From positions 1-7,085 of the forward strand of contig NZ_CAJZFD010000105.1 of NCBI RefSeq assembly GCF_915069625.1: 7,085 nucleotides of DNA, written 5' to 3'. Every line of letters begins with the position of its first letter. Positions within the stretch are counted from its first letter, which is position 1. The notes under the pieces are model-generated. The model was not told the origin of the DNA and made no database searches. It worked only from the letters and a program-made list of their open reading frames with translations. Positions 1 to 5,996 of this stretch are shown piece by piece. Source of the DNA: an uncultured Veillonella sp. Lineage in GTDB: Bacteria > Bacillota > Negativicutes > Veillonellales > Veillonellaceae. Position numbers and translations under genes: made by a program.

Positions 1-122
1 AAACCAAGAATTCTAAAGAACGGCATAATAAGGGATGTCTTTGTTGCCTCTTCTGTCAAAATGTCATTCTTTAAAGTCTTAATCCTTTGTACATGTGATT
101 TAATAAGGCCTTCAAATTCCAT
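1..122 (-). CDS. N-terminus of a type I restriction enzyme R-like (HsdR_N-type) protein, cut by the left window edge
   Basis: The minus strand opens with ATG at 122-120 and stays open for 40 codons to the window edge, so only the N-terminus is visible. The peptide starts MEFEGLIKSHVQRIKTLK and continues with an ILTEEATKTSLIMPFFRILG segment at residues 21-40. The pattern 'TEEATK.SLI.PF..ILG' is the typical opening of stand-alone proteins annotated as type I restriction enzyme R N-terminal-domain or restriction endonuclease-like proteins; this is recognition from memory. The nuclease core would lie beyond the window and cannot be checked, so DNA cleavage is not shown. A perfect AGGAGGT ribosome binding site sits six bases upstream. 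The gene follows the importer operon's terminator, so it should be its own transcription unit. Host defence or a prophage-type nuclease-like protein are both possible. Confidence 0.7.
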   Translation of the reverse strand, partial: MEFEGLIKSHVQRIKTLKNDILTEEATKTSLIMPFFRILG

Positions 123-244
123 AACAATACCTCCTATACATTAATACATACTTCACCTTATTTATATATTTCTACATAGAAACAAGATTTCCTGCATATA
201 TTAGCATTATTAATTTATAAAAGTAATAAACAGGAAGTAATAGT
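123..244. other. AT-rich intergenic region upstream of the restriction-like gene
   Basis: This spacer separates the importer operon's terminator from the next gene on the same strand. It must hold that gene's promoter, but no hexamer pair is convincing. The best candidate is an extended -10-like TGC plus TAATAT at 206-198 on the minus strand, with a poor -35 (TTACTT) 17 bases upstream. Several other AT-rich -10-like strings are about as good. No open reading frame is supported here. Confidence 0.4.
129..135 (-). promoter_or_regulatory. Ribosome binding site of the restriction-like gene
   Basis: The minus strand reads AGGAGGT, then six bases (ATTGTT), then ATG at 122. This is a near-perfect Shine-Dalgarno match, and it supports treating this edge fragment as a real gene even though only 40 codons are visible. 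Confidence 0.8.
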
Positions 245-288
245 AAAAAGGCTGTAACAGAATACATTTGTGCATTCTGCTACAGCCT
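245..288 (-). terminator. Intrinsic terminator of the ABC importer operon
   Basis: Bases 249-263 and 274-288 form a 15-bp inverted repeat with a single mismatch (257/280) around a 10-base loop. The minus strand reads AGGCTGTAGCAGAAT, loop, then ATTCTGTTACAGCCT, followed by TTTTT at 249-245. The hairpin starts seven bases after the stop codon of the last importer gene, as expected for the end of the operon. The plus-strand side has only an interrupted T run, so termination is mainly for the minus strand. Confidence 0.9.
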
Positions 289-294
289 CTTTGT

Positions 295-1035
295 TTACTC
301 ACTCGCTTCCACAAGTGCTTTTGTATAAGGATGTACCGCTTCTTTAAGCCGTTTTGATTCGATGATTTCAACGATGTGTCCGTCTTTCATAACCATGATT
401 CGATCTGTTACGGCTTGTAAAAGTCCTATATCATGGCTGACGAATACGTAGCCAAACGGTTGTTCCCGATGTAATTTTTGTAATAGATCTAATACTAGCT
501 TTTGGTTCACCGCATCAAGGGCTGATGTAGGTTCATCAAAAAGTACTAGTTTTGGATGCATCAACATAATTCGGGCCAGTACAACGCGTTGCAACTGACC
601 ACCACTTACTTCATGAGGATACTTTTGAACAATCAATTCCGGTAGATCTACATGTTGAATCCATTTGCATATATCTTCTTTTGCAGAAGCTACATCCATA
701 AGACCATAGTTGATATACGGCTCCAACATAAATGCTTCTAAGTTCATCCGTGGCGGAATGATTGCCAAAGGATTTTGAAACATCATCTGCATGGATTGAT
801 AAATATCCCTATGGTTTTGGATAGATGTAACATCCTCACCGAATAGCCGTACAGTACCTGAAGACGGTTTTTCTAACATTGCAATGAGTCTGAGGAGTGT
901 ACTTTTACCTGAACCACTGCCGCCAGCAATGCCTACGCGTTCATTCGGCGCTACAGAGAAAGATACGTCATTTACGGCATGAACCGTATGATGGTGGTTC
1001 GTATATTGTTTACATACATGCTCAACTTGAATCAT
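295..1035 (-). CDS. ABC importer ATPase of the NikE/DppF/OppF type
   Basis: This 246-residue cytoplasmic ATPase is one of the two motor subunits of a nickel/peptide-class importer. Visible motifs in order: Walker A GGSGSGKST (38-46), Q-loop FQNP with Q87, ABC signature VSGGQ (143-147), Walker B LVLFDEP (163-169), D-loop SALD (171-174) and switch histidine H201 in VSHD. All catalytic motifs are intact. The C-terminal HPYTKAL (235-241) is typical of the nickel/dipeptide/oligopeptide ATPase subfamily. Its length is near that of NikE and shorter than most OppF or DppF proteins. The gene starts with ATG one base after the stop of the upstream ATPase gene and has only a weak GGTG ribosome site, so translation is probably coupled. 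It is the last gene of the operon, followed at once by a terminator. The sequence does not show the substrate. Confidence 0.93.
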   Translation of the reverse strand: MIQVEHVCKQYTNHHHTVHAVNDVSFSVAPNERVGIAGGSGSGKSTLLRLIAMLEKPSSGTVRLFGEDVTSIQNHRDIYQSMQMMFQNPLAIIPPRMNLEAFMLEPYINYGLMDVASAKEDICKWIQHVDLPELIVQKYPHEVSGGQLQRVVLARIMLMHPKLVLFDEPTSALDAVNQKLVLDLLQKLHREQPFGYVFVSHDIGLLQAVTDRIMVMKDGHIVEIIESKRLKEAVHPYTKALVEASE

Positions 1036-1036
1036 A

Positions 1037-1804
1037 CTACACCACTTTCATTACGGAATCTAACAATACATGGGTATACTCAGCTTTTGGCTGGTTTATA
1101 ACCGCTTCGGTAGGTCCTACCTCAACGAGCTGACCTTTATTCATGACGCCAATGCTATTTGCAATGCGTGCTGCAGCCTTGATGTTATGCGTTACGATGA
1201 CTACTGTTGCACCAAGGGCTTGCGTCACTTCTCGCAATAGGTCCAACACAGAAGCTTGTACGAGTATATCTAAGGCGCTAGTCGGTTCATCGGCAAATAC
1301 GATGTTTGGCTTTAGGATAAGGCTCAAAGCTATCGCTAATCGCTGCTGCATACCACCGCTCAACTGGAATGGATAAGACTGTAAGATACGGTCTCCTCCA
1401 TCGAGATGAACGAGATCAAGCATATCGATAATGCGGCTAGCATCATAGCTTTCGCCATGAGCACGGAACAGATCCTTGAAGTGATTTTCTACGGTCCGAT
1501 TCGGATTTAGATAGGCACTAGGATTTTGAAATATCATAGAAATTTCTGTACCACGCAATTGGCGCCAATCTCCATCACTCAAGGTAGAAATGTCGATGCC
1601 ATTTAACAAGATTTGACCTGCTATAGTCGCTTGTTTCAACATGCCAAAGGCGGCACGGACCAGCGTAGATTTACCAGACCCACTTTCACCAACGATGGCA
1701 AAGACCTCACCATTAGGCACGGAGAAGGATACATCGCGTACCGCTTGCTCCGCACCGTATGAAATTGTAACCTTGTCAAATACGATACAATCAGATTTAT
1801 TCAA
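1037..1804 (-). CDS. ABC importer ATPase of the NikD/DppD/OppD type, TTG start
   Basis: This is the second motor ATPase, 255 residues, close to the length of E. coli NikD. Motifs: Walker A GESGSGKST (39-47), Q-loop FQNP with Q93, signature LSGGMQQR (148-155), Walker B IVFADEP (168-174), D-loop SALD (176-179) and switch histidine H206. The residues after the switch histidine are N-I-K rather than the usual D-x-G of this subfamily, and the C-terminal motif reads AEYTHVLL rather than HPYT; both are mild departures. The start is TTG at 1804-1802: the frame is closed by TAA seven codons upstream, no ATG or GTG lies between, and AAAGGA sits eight bases before the TTG. The gene overlaps the end of the solute-binding gene by 8 bp, so translational coupling is likely. 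It should pair with the following ATPase as a heterodimer under the two permeases. Confidence 0.92.
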   Translation of the reverse strand: MNKSDCIVFDKVTISYGAEQAVRDVSFSVPNGEVFAIVGESGSGKSTLVRAAFGMLKQATIAGQILLNGIDISTLSDGDWRQLRGTEISMIFQNPSAYLNPNRTVENHFKDLFRAHGESYDASRIIDMLDLVHLDGGDRILQSYPFQLSGGMQQRLAIALSLILKPNIVFADEPTSALDILVQASVLDLLREVTQALGATVVIVTHNIKAAARIANSIGVMNKGQLVEVGPTEAVINQPKAEYTHVLLDSVMKVV

Positions 1805-3320
1805 TAGTAGAATCCTTTGTTAATAAGTAGTAATCGATAGGATGTACTGGCACATTTTTAACCTTAGATGTGGATACTACAGTTGCACTTGGAAACAACA
1901 AGTAAATATCTGCTACGTCATCAACCAAGATTTGTTGAGCCTGTTTAGCAATGTTAGAGCGTTCGTTTTGATCAAATGTTACGGACAATTGGTCGATCAA
2001 CGCATCTACTTGAGGGTTAGAATAAGCGCCAACATTTGCTTTTGCACCGGATTTATAGAACAAGCTGAGGAACCAGTAAGGGTCGTTTGTAGACATGGTG
2101 ATAACATTACGTTCTACCAAGTCAAAACCGTTGGTACCAAGTGTATCCACTTCGTCAGGGCTTTGTAGTTTTTTAAGCGTTACATTAATGCCTGCTTGTT
2201 TCAATTCTTGTTGAATTTCTTCGTACATGCTTGTGTCTTTACCCCATACAGCTAGTGTTAGAGATAACTCTTTACCATCTTTCGCATACACGCCGTTTGC
2301 ATTTTTAGCATAACCAGCTTGCGTTAAGATTTGGTCAGCTTTAGCCACATCAGTTGTCGCTTTATTAGCAATTGTGTCATAGCCTAAGTTAGCAGATGGT
2401 GGGAATGGTGCCGCACCTGGTGTAGAACCGTTACCGATAATTTTTGCCATAGAATCATAATTAATAATATGAGCAACAGCATTACGTACAGCTTTGTCAT
2501 GTAATGGAGATGCTGCAGTTTGGTTCATTTTTAACATAAAAACACGTACGCCAGCGATGTCTTGAATATTGAAACCATCTTTAAACAAGCTGCGGTTAGC
2601 AGAATCTACTTTTTGAATAACATCTACATCTTTAGATTGCAATGCCATTGCGCGTTTGTTATTGTCTTCGATGTCTTTCACTGTTACAGTATCAAGGCCT
2701 GGCTTGCCGTCCCAGTAATCTGCAAAGGCTTCTAGCTCAATAGTTTCACCCTTTGTGAAAGATTTAATTTTGTAAGGACCTGTAAGAATAGGTTTTGTCG
2801 CTACGTCTTTAAGATCTGCAGTGTCCATGATGACAAATGCAGGTTCAGTTAAGCTAGACAACAAGGAACCATTAGGTTCTGTCGTTTTGATAATCAAGTT
2901 TTGACCATCTACAGTGATAGACTCAATCTTAACAGCTTTTGCAGAACGAGCACTTTGTTTCATAGTGTACTCGATAGACTCTTTTACCTTTTGTGGTGTC
3001 ATAGGTGTGCCATTTTGGAATTTAACATTTTCACGAATGTGGAACTTCCATGTAGTAGGGTCCACATTTTCCCAAGAATCCGCCAATTGTGGGGTGAATT
3101 TCATGTCTGGTGTTACAGTTGCCAATGTTTCACCGGCACCGATACGTGTCAACGTCCATGCATCCCACTCATGAGTTGGATCTAATGTTTCACCAAACCA
3201 ATACAGGCCAACATTCATGTGTTTTCCTTGTTTGCCTTGTTGAGCGGTATTACTGCCACAACCTGTCAAGAGGGCTACCATAGACAACATGGCTAAACAT
3301 ACTAATAACCAACGTTTCAT
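1797..3320 (-). CDS. Extracytoplasmic solute-binding lipoprotein of a nickel/peptide-class ABC importer (SBP family 5)
   Basis: This 507-residue protein captures the ligand and delivers it to the two permeases. It starts MKRWLLVCLAMLSMVALLTGC: a basic N-terminus, a hydrophobic core and a lipobox LTGC with the lipidated cysteine at C21. The mature protein is therefore predicted to be membrane-anchored after signal peptidase II cleavage. Family 5 hallmarks include LADSWENVDPTTWKFHIREN at about 79-98 followed by VKFQNGTPMT, and LTGPYKI near 180. The closing VVSTSKVKNVPV resembles the end of NikA-type proteins. An aromatic- and histidine-containing stretch, YWFGETLDPTHEWDAW (40-55), opens the mature domain. 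ATG at 3320 follows a strong AAAGGAGA site. Peptide binding cannot be excluded. A nickel or metal-metallophore ligand is favoured by the weak NikA resemblance and the Fur-like operator of the operon, but this is inference. Confidence 0.9.
   Translation of the reverse strand: MKRWLLVCLAMLSMVALLTGCGSNTAQQGKQGKHMNVGLYWFGETLDPTHEWDAWTLTRIGAGETLATVTPDMKFTPQLADSWENVDPTTWKFHIRENVKFQNGTPMTPQKVKESIEYTMKQSARSAKAVKIESITVDGQNLIIKTTEPNGSLLSSLTEPAFVIMDTADLKDVATKPILTGPYKIKSFTKGETIELEAFADYWDGKPGLDTVTVKDIEDNNKRAMALQSKDVDVIQKVDSANRSLFKDGFNIQDIAGVRVFMLKMNQTAASPLHDKAVRNAVAHIINYDSMAKIIGNGSTPGAAPFPPSANLGYDTIANKATTDVAKADQILTQAGYAKNANGVYAKDGKELSLTLAVWGKDTSMYEEIQQELKQAGINVTLKKLQSPDEVDTLGTNGFDLVERNVITMSTNDPYWFLSLFYKSGAKANVGAYSNPQVDALIDQLSVTFDQNERSNIAKQAQQILVDDVADIYLLFPSATVVSTSKVKNVPVHPIDYYLLTKDSTIE
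1813..1818 (-). promoter_or_regulatory. Ribosome binding site that decides the TTG start of the NikD-type ATPase
   Basis: The minus strand reads AAAGGA, then TTCTACTA, then TTG at 1804. The site lies inside the last codons of the solute-binding gene. The eight-base spacing is good for the TTG, and there is no in-frame ATG or GTG between this site and the upstream stop. Confidence 0.65.
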
Positions 3321-3324
3321 AATT

Positions 3325-3332
3325 TCTCCTTT
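3325..3332 (-). promoter_or_regulatory. Ribosome binding site of the solute-binding lipoprotein gene
   Basis: The minus strand reads AAAGGAGA, with AGGAG five bases before the ATG at 3320. It is the strongest ribosome site in the downstream half of the operon. That fits the usual need for more binding protein than permease. Confidence 0.7.
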
Positions 3333-3385
3333 AAAAATACAGCGCCTGCTAGGGCTTTCACAATAAAAATCTATACACAGCGCGG

Positions 3386-4195
3386 TTACTGAGAGACATC
3401 GAGTGCATCGCGTAACGCATCGCCAATATAGTTAAATAAGACAACGGTAATGAAAATGGCAAACCCTGGATATATGAGTAGCCACGGCGCCGTTTGTAAA
3501 AAATCTCGAGAACTTAATAAGATTGTGCCCCATTCTGGATCTGGTGGTTGCACGCCGATACCAATGAGTGAGAAACTTGCAACCAAGATGATAGCGTCTC
3601 CGAGATGTTGAATAATAACAATCAAGAGCGGTGGCAGTACATTTGGTAACATATAGCGCCACAGGATACGCAGATTAGATGCGCCCGACATACGAGCAAA
3701 GGTAATATACTCCGCATGACGCTCGATTTGTACGAGACCTCGCGTGATGCGCGCATACTCTGCCCATTTTGTAATACACAGCGAAATAATGACATTCGGA
3801 ATGCTAGGCCCCATGATACCGATGAACGCAATAGCAATCACCATATTCGGGAATCCTAGGACCAAATCGATTAAGCGGGATAGCCAGCGGTCGATACGAG
3901 GCGTAGAAAATCCTGCAAGGCCACCGATGACGATGCCGATAGCGCCACTAATACCAATAATAGTGAAAGCAATCCCTAAAGATGCTTTACCACCATAGAG
4001 AATACGAGACCACACATCACGGCCCAATTGGTCAGTCCCCAATAAATGGGTACTACTGATATCTTGTAAACGGTCGGGGATACTAGTTGTTTCAGGGTCA
4101 AAGGGTGCTATATAGGGAGCGCATAAAAATAATACAATCCATAGAGTAGCTAAGCACAACATAAGATATAAGGTATACGGCTTTTGTCTATTCAT
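3386..4195 (-). CDS. ABC importer permease of the NikC/DppC/OppC type
   Basis: This 269-residue inner-membrane permease is one half of the translocation channel. After a first membrane segment (about 10-30) it carries the diagnostic OppC-type motif HLLGTDQLGRDVWSRILYGG (50-69). A run of hydrophobic segments follows (about 75-95, 110-140, 190-215 and 237-258). The EAA-type coupling loop that docks onto an ATPase is at about 165-185 (ITFARMSGASNLRILWRYML), with the conserved glycine G171. The periplasmic-side motif GVQPPDPEWGTIL (214-226) is also typical of the family. ATG at 4195 lies inside the end of the upstream permease gene (8-bp overlap, ATGAATAG) and is preceded by a perfect AGGAGG at five bases, so coupling and efficient initiation are both expected. 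The length is normal for NikC. Confidence 0.93.
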   Translation of the reverse strand: MNRQKPYTLYLMLCLATLWIVLFLCAPYIAPFDPETTSIPDRLQDISSTHLLGTDQLGRDVWSRILYGGKASLGIAFTIIGISGAIGIVIGGLAGFSTPRIDRWLSRLIDLVLGFPNMVIAIAFIGIMGPSIPNVIISLCITKWAEYARITRGLVQIERHAEYITFARMSGASNLRILWRYMLPNVLPPLLIVIIQHLGDAIILVASFSLIGIGVQPPDPEWGTILLSSRDFLQTAPWLLIYPGFAIFITVVLFNYIGDALRDALDVSQ

Positions 4196-5138
4196 AAGAG
4201 CCTCCTTGTATAGCGGCCCTGCGTTTTGGATTTAGCCAATAACTCAATGCATCAATGATGATATTGATAATAATAAACACCATCGTAATCCAAATGATAT
4301 AGCCTTGCATCAATACAAAGTCGCGAGCCATAATACCTTGTACCATCATATAGCCAATGCCCTTAATGGCGAATACCGTCTCAATAACAGCAGATCCTCC
4401 AAGCATAGCGCCCATCGTTACGCCCATCATAGGGAGTAACATGAGCCCTACATGTGGGAAGATATATCGGATATATACCATCCACTCCGGCAAGCCCAGG
4501 GCACGTGCACCTTGTACAAAGGGGCGTCGAGACACCTCTAAAATAGCATTCCGTAAGCGACGGATATATAATCCACATAACCATAAAGCCAATGTCACAG
4601 CTGGCAAAATATACACAGAGAAACCATTTGTATTCGTAACTGATACAAGCTGCAATTTAACGCCAAATAAGTACAACAATAATAGGCCAACCCAGAAACT
4701 AGGGATGGCCAAGGCTAAAAATGTCAATAGACGAACGCCATGATCCACCCAAGAATTTTGATACGTTGCAGACAGCATTCCTAGAGGAATAGTTACAATA
4801 ATCCCCATAATAAGTGACAATGAGACGAGACCCAATGTATTAGGCAACGCCCCTGATAGCAAGGTTGCTACAGGCATCGAATATAGGATAGATTCCCCAA
4901 AATCACCACGTATAATTTGACTAAGCCAACGCATATATTGTTGCCACCACGGATCATTGAGACCTAACTGTTCCCGTAATTGAGCGACTAGTACAGGATC
5001 AGGCGTAGCTCCCACGAGGTTAAACTTCATCGACACAGGATCGATGGGCGATAATTTAATCAATACGAATGTACCGATGGTAACAACTAATAAAATACCA
5101 ACTATACTCACCAAACGCTGTAGTAGTAATCGATACAA
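4188..5138 (-). CDS. ABC importer permease of the NikB/DppB/OppB type, TTG start
   Basis: This 316-residue permease is the first gene of the importer operon and the partner of the NikC-type permease. The N-terminus MYRLLLQRLVSIVGILLVVT matches the family opening 'M.R.L..RL' followed by a membrane helix. LREQLGLNDPWWQQYMRWL (54-72) and GDFGES (78-83) are classic for the family. The EAA loop is at about 209-230 (QGARALGLPEWMVYIRYIFP). The downstream IETVFAIKGIGYMM (252-265) and terminal NPKRR (303-307) are also conserved features. The start is TTG at 5138-5136: no in-frame ATG or GTG lies upstream near the ribosome site, and AGGTGA is placed just before it. An ATG five bases upstream is out of frame and opens only an 11-codon ORF (see findings). 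Confidence 0.92.
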   Translation of the reverse strand: MYRLLLQRLVSIVGILLVVTIGTFVLIKLSPIDPVSMKFNLVGATPDPVLVAQLREQLGLNDPWWQQYMRWLSQIIRGDFGESILYSMPVATLLSGALPNTLGLVSLSLIMGIIVTIPLGMLSATYQNSWVDHGVRLLTFLALAIPSFWVGLLLLYLFGVKLQLVSVTNTNGFSVYILPAVTLALWLCGLYIRRLRNAILEVSRRPFVQGARALGLPEWMVYIRYIFPHVGLMLLPMMGVTMGAMLGGSAVIETVFAIKGIGYMMVQGIMARDFVLMQGYIIWITMVFIIINIIIDALSYWLNPKRRAAIQGGSYE

Positions 5139-5142
5139 TCCA

Positions 5143-5148
5143 TCACCT
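5143..5148 (-). promoter_or_regulatory. Ribosome binding site for the TTG start of the NikB-type permease
   Basis: The minus strand reads AGGTGA, then TGGA, then TTG at 5138. AGGTGA matches the downstream half of the full Shine-Dalgarno string (AAGGAGGTGA), so the geometry suits the TTG. A second purine run, AAGAAGG at 5156-5150, lies six bases before the out-of-frame ATG at 5143 and could compete. Confidence 0.55.
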
Positions 5149-5190
5149 GCCTTCTTAACATAAAATAACTATATTTCTATTCTATCAATG

Positions 5191-5218
5191 CTCTGTATAT
5201 ATATGTATACCCATAGAG
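5191..5218 (-). other. Imperfect hairpin in the importer mRNA leader
   Basis: Between the predicted promoter and the NikB-type start, CTCT/AGAG (5191-5194 with 5215-5218) and GTATA/TATAC (5195-5199 with 5206-5210) can pair around a six-base loop, with a four-base bulge (5211-5214). It is AT-rich and not followed by a T run, so it is not an intrinsic terminator. It may simply reflect AT-rich leader sequence. Confidence 0.3.
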
Positions 5219-5224
5219 GTATAT

Positions 5225-5243
5225 TAGACTGATTATCATTATG
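5225..5243 (-). promoter_or_regulatory. Fur-box-like operator overlapping the importer promoter
   Basis: The minus strand reads CATAATGATAATCAGTCTA. It matches the classical 19-bp Fur box (GATAATGATAATCATTATC) at 15 positions, including 13 in a row. Viewed as the 7-1-7 palindrome TGATAAT-N-ATTATCA, bases 5230-5244 match at 12 of 14 positions. The box covers the -10 hexamer of the predicted promoter, the position where a repressor would block RNA polymerase. Related Fur-family regulators (PerR, Zur) have similar sites, so the identity of the regulator is inferred. It predicts higher importer expression under metal limitation. Confidence 0.72.
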
Positions 5244-5260
5244 AAAGTTTTGCATACCAA
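5232..5260 (-). promoter_or_regulatory. Predicted sigma70-type promoter of the ABC importer operon
   Basis: On the minus strand, TTGGTA (5260-5255, 4 of 6 to consensus) is followed by exactly 17 bases and then GATAAT (5237-5232, 5 of 6). Transcription would start near 5225 and leave a leader of about 85 bases before the TTG start. The -35 begins two bases after the T run of the preceding gene's terminator, so the two signals are packed end to end. A weaker alternative, TTGATA (5188-5183) with TTTTAT (5165-5160) at 17 bases, would start very close to the ribosome site and is less likely. Confidence 0.65.
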
Positions 5261-5261
5261 C

Positions 5262-5294
5262 AAAAACGGCCCCTCATATGAGGAGCCGCTTCTT
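5262..5294 (-). terminator. Intrinsic terminator of the tandem secreted-protein genes
   Basis: Bases 5267-5275 and 5280-5288 pair as a GC-rich stem with one C/A mismatch and a loop ATAT; the arms also extend outward by weak pairs. The minus strand reads CGGCTCCTC, ATAT, GAGGGGCCG, then TTTTT (5266-5262). It lies about 70 bases after the stop of the 5366-5950 gene. It separates that unit from the importer operon, whose promoter starts directly behind it. Confidence 0.9.
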
Positions 5295-5365
5295 ATATAA
5301 CCCTTACAAAGTCCATGCGAGTGTTTCACTACATCCCGCATGCCTATCCCACTAGGCTGAACCTT

Positions 5366-5950
5366 TTATTTTGTATGTAGTTTAGGTGCTACTGTATTTG
5401 CGATAATTGCTTTAGCCATATCACGAGTTACAGGGCGTTCAAAATACATCGCATGAGTTTGGCCATCTTTCGTCCAACCTGTGAGATATACCATTTTTTC
5501 GCCACCTTTGAAAGTAACCTTTGTACCGTTTACTTTTTCTGTAGCTGTTACACGATAATCCTTATGATCACCACTAATATCACCTTTTGTAGTTCCTACG
5601 CGATACACGATACGTTTACCTGCCGCTTGGTTACGAGTCGCATCCTCACCAGCTTGGTATACATAAACTACTTGTAATACATCTTTTTCGATAGTGCTGA
5701 CAGACTCAATATTGTAGCCTACAGGCAATACCTTAGGCAATTGAGGTGTAATATTCATATATTTAGCAGCTTCATCAATAGTGCTAAACTCATGAATAGG
5801 ATTTGGCATGCCAACCATAGGCGCTGACTGTTCTGCTACCATAGGTTTAGCTGGATCTGGTTTTACATCAAGAGTACCTTGTGCACCAGCAACAGTGTAA
5901 GAACCTACACAAGCACAAGCAACTGCCATTAATACAAATTTTTTAACCAT
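5366..5950 (-). CDS. Secreted DUF4367-like protein, downstream copy of a tandem pair
   Basis: This 194-residue protein has an N-terminal export signal (basic VKK, hydrophobic FVLMAVACACVGSYTV, likely signal peptidase I cleavage after A-G-A at residue 23). No lipobox, further membrane segment or C-terminal anchor is visible, so release across the cytoplasmic membrane is expected. A proline-rich linker (about 28-52) leads into a compact domain from about 55 to the end. The domain has LPKVLPVGYNIESVS (71-85), LQVVYVY, a GDISGD motif and GTKVTFKG followed by a tryptophan strand. This is the layout of DUF4367 domains as I remember them: predicted-beta repeats around 'P.GY...SV', 'ISGD' and 'G..VT.KG'. 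The function is unknown. It follows its paralogue by 46 bases with no terminator between them, so the two are probably co-transcribed. AAGGGAGA lies eight bases before the ATG. Confidence 0.85.
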   Translation of the reverse strand: MVKKFVLMAVACACVGSYTVAGAQGTLDVKPDPAKPMVAEQSAPMVGMPNPIHEFSTIDEAAKYMNITPQLPKVLPVGYNIESVSTIEKDVLQVVYVYQAGEDATRNQAAGKRIVYRVGTTKGDISGDHKDYRVTATEKVNGTKVTFKGGEKMVYLTGWTKDGQTHAMYFERPVTRDMAKAIIANTVAPKLHTK

Positions 5951-5996
5951 GGGTATAATCTCCCTTCACGTAACATAAAAATTATTAAAAACACAT

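Noticed and set aside
123..294. CRISPR, tRNA or riboswitch in the left intergenic region
   Set aside because: There are no repeated units, no cloverleaf and no conserved aptamer-like pairing. The only clear structure is the intrinsic terminator.
3332..3366. Internal promoter before the binding-protein gene (TTGTGA with TATTTT)
   Set aside because: The -10-like string abuts the ribosome site, leaving almost no leader, and both hexamers are weak.
4357..4743. Plus-strand open frame of 128 codons
   Set aside because: It lies fully antisense to the NikB-type permease, encodes no recognisable domain and has no supporting context. It is a shadow of the real gene.
5183..5260. NikR operator (GTATGA-N16-TCATAC) upstream of the importer
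   Set aside because: GTATAT and GCATAC strings occur, but neither half-site matches and the spacing is wrong.
5340..5358. GCCTA/TAGGC inverted repeat between the secreted gene's stop and its terminator
   Set aside because: A five-base stem with no T run and no known motif; the real terminator lies further on.
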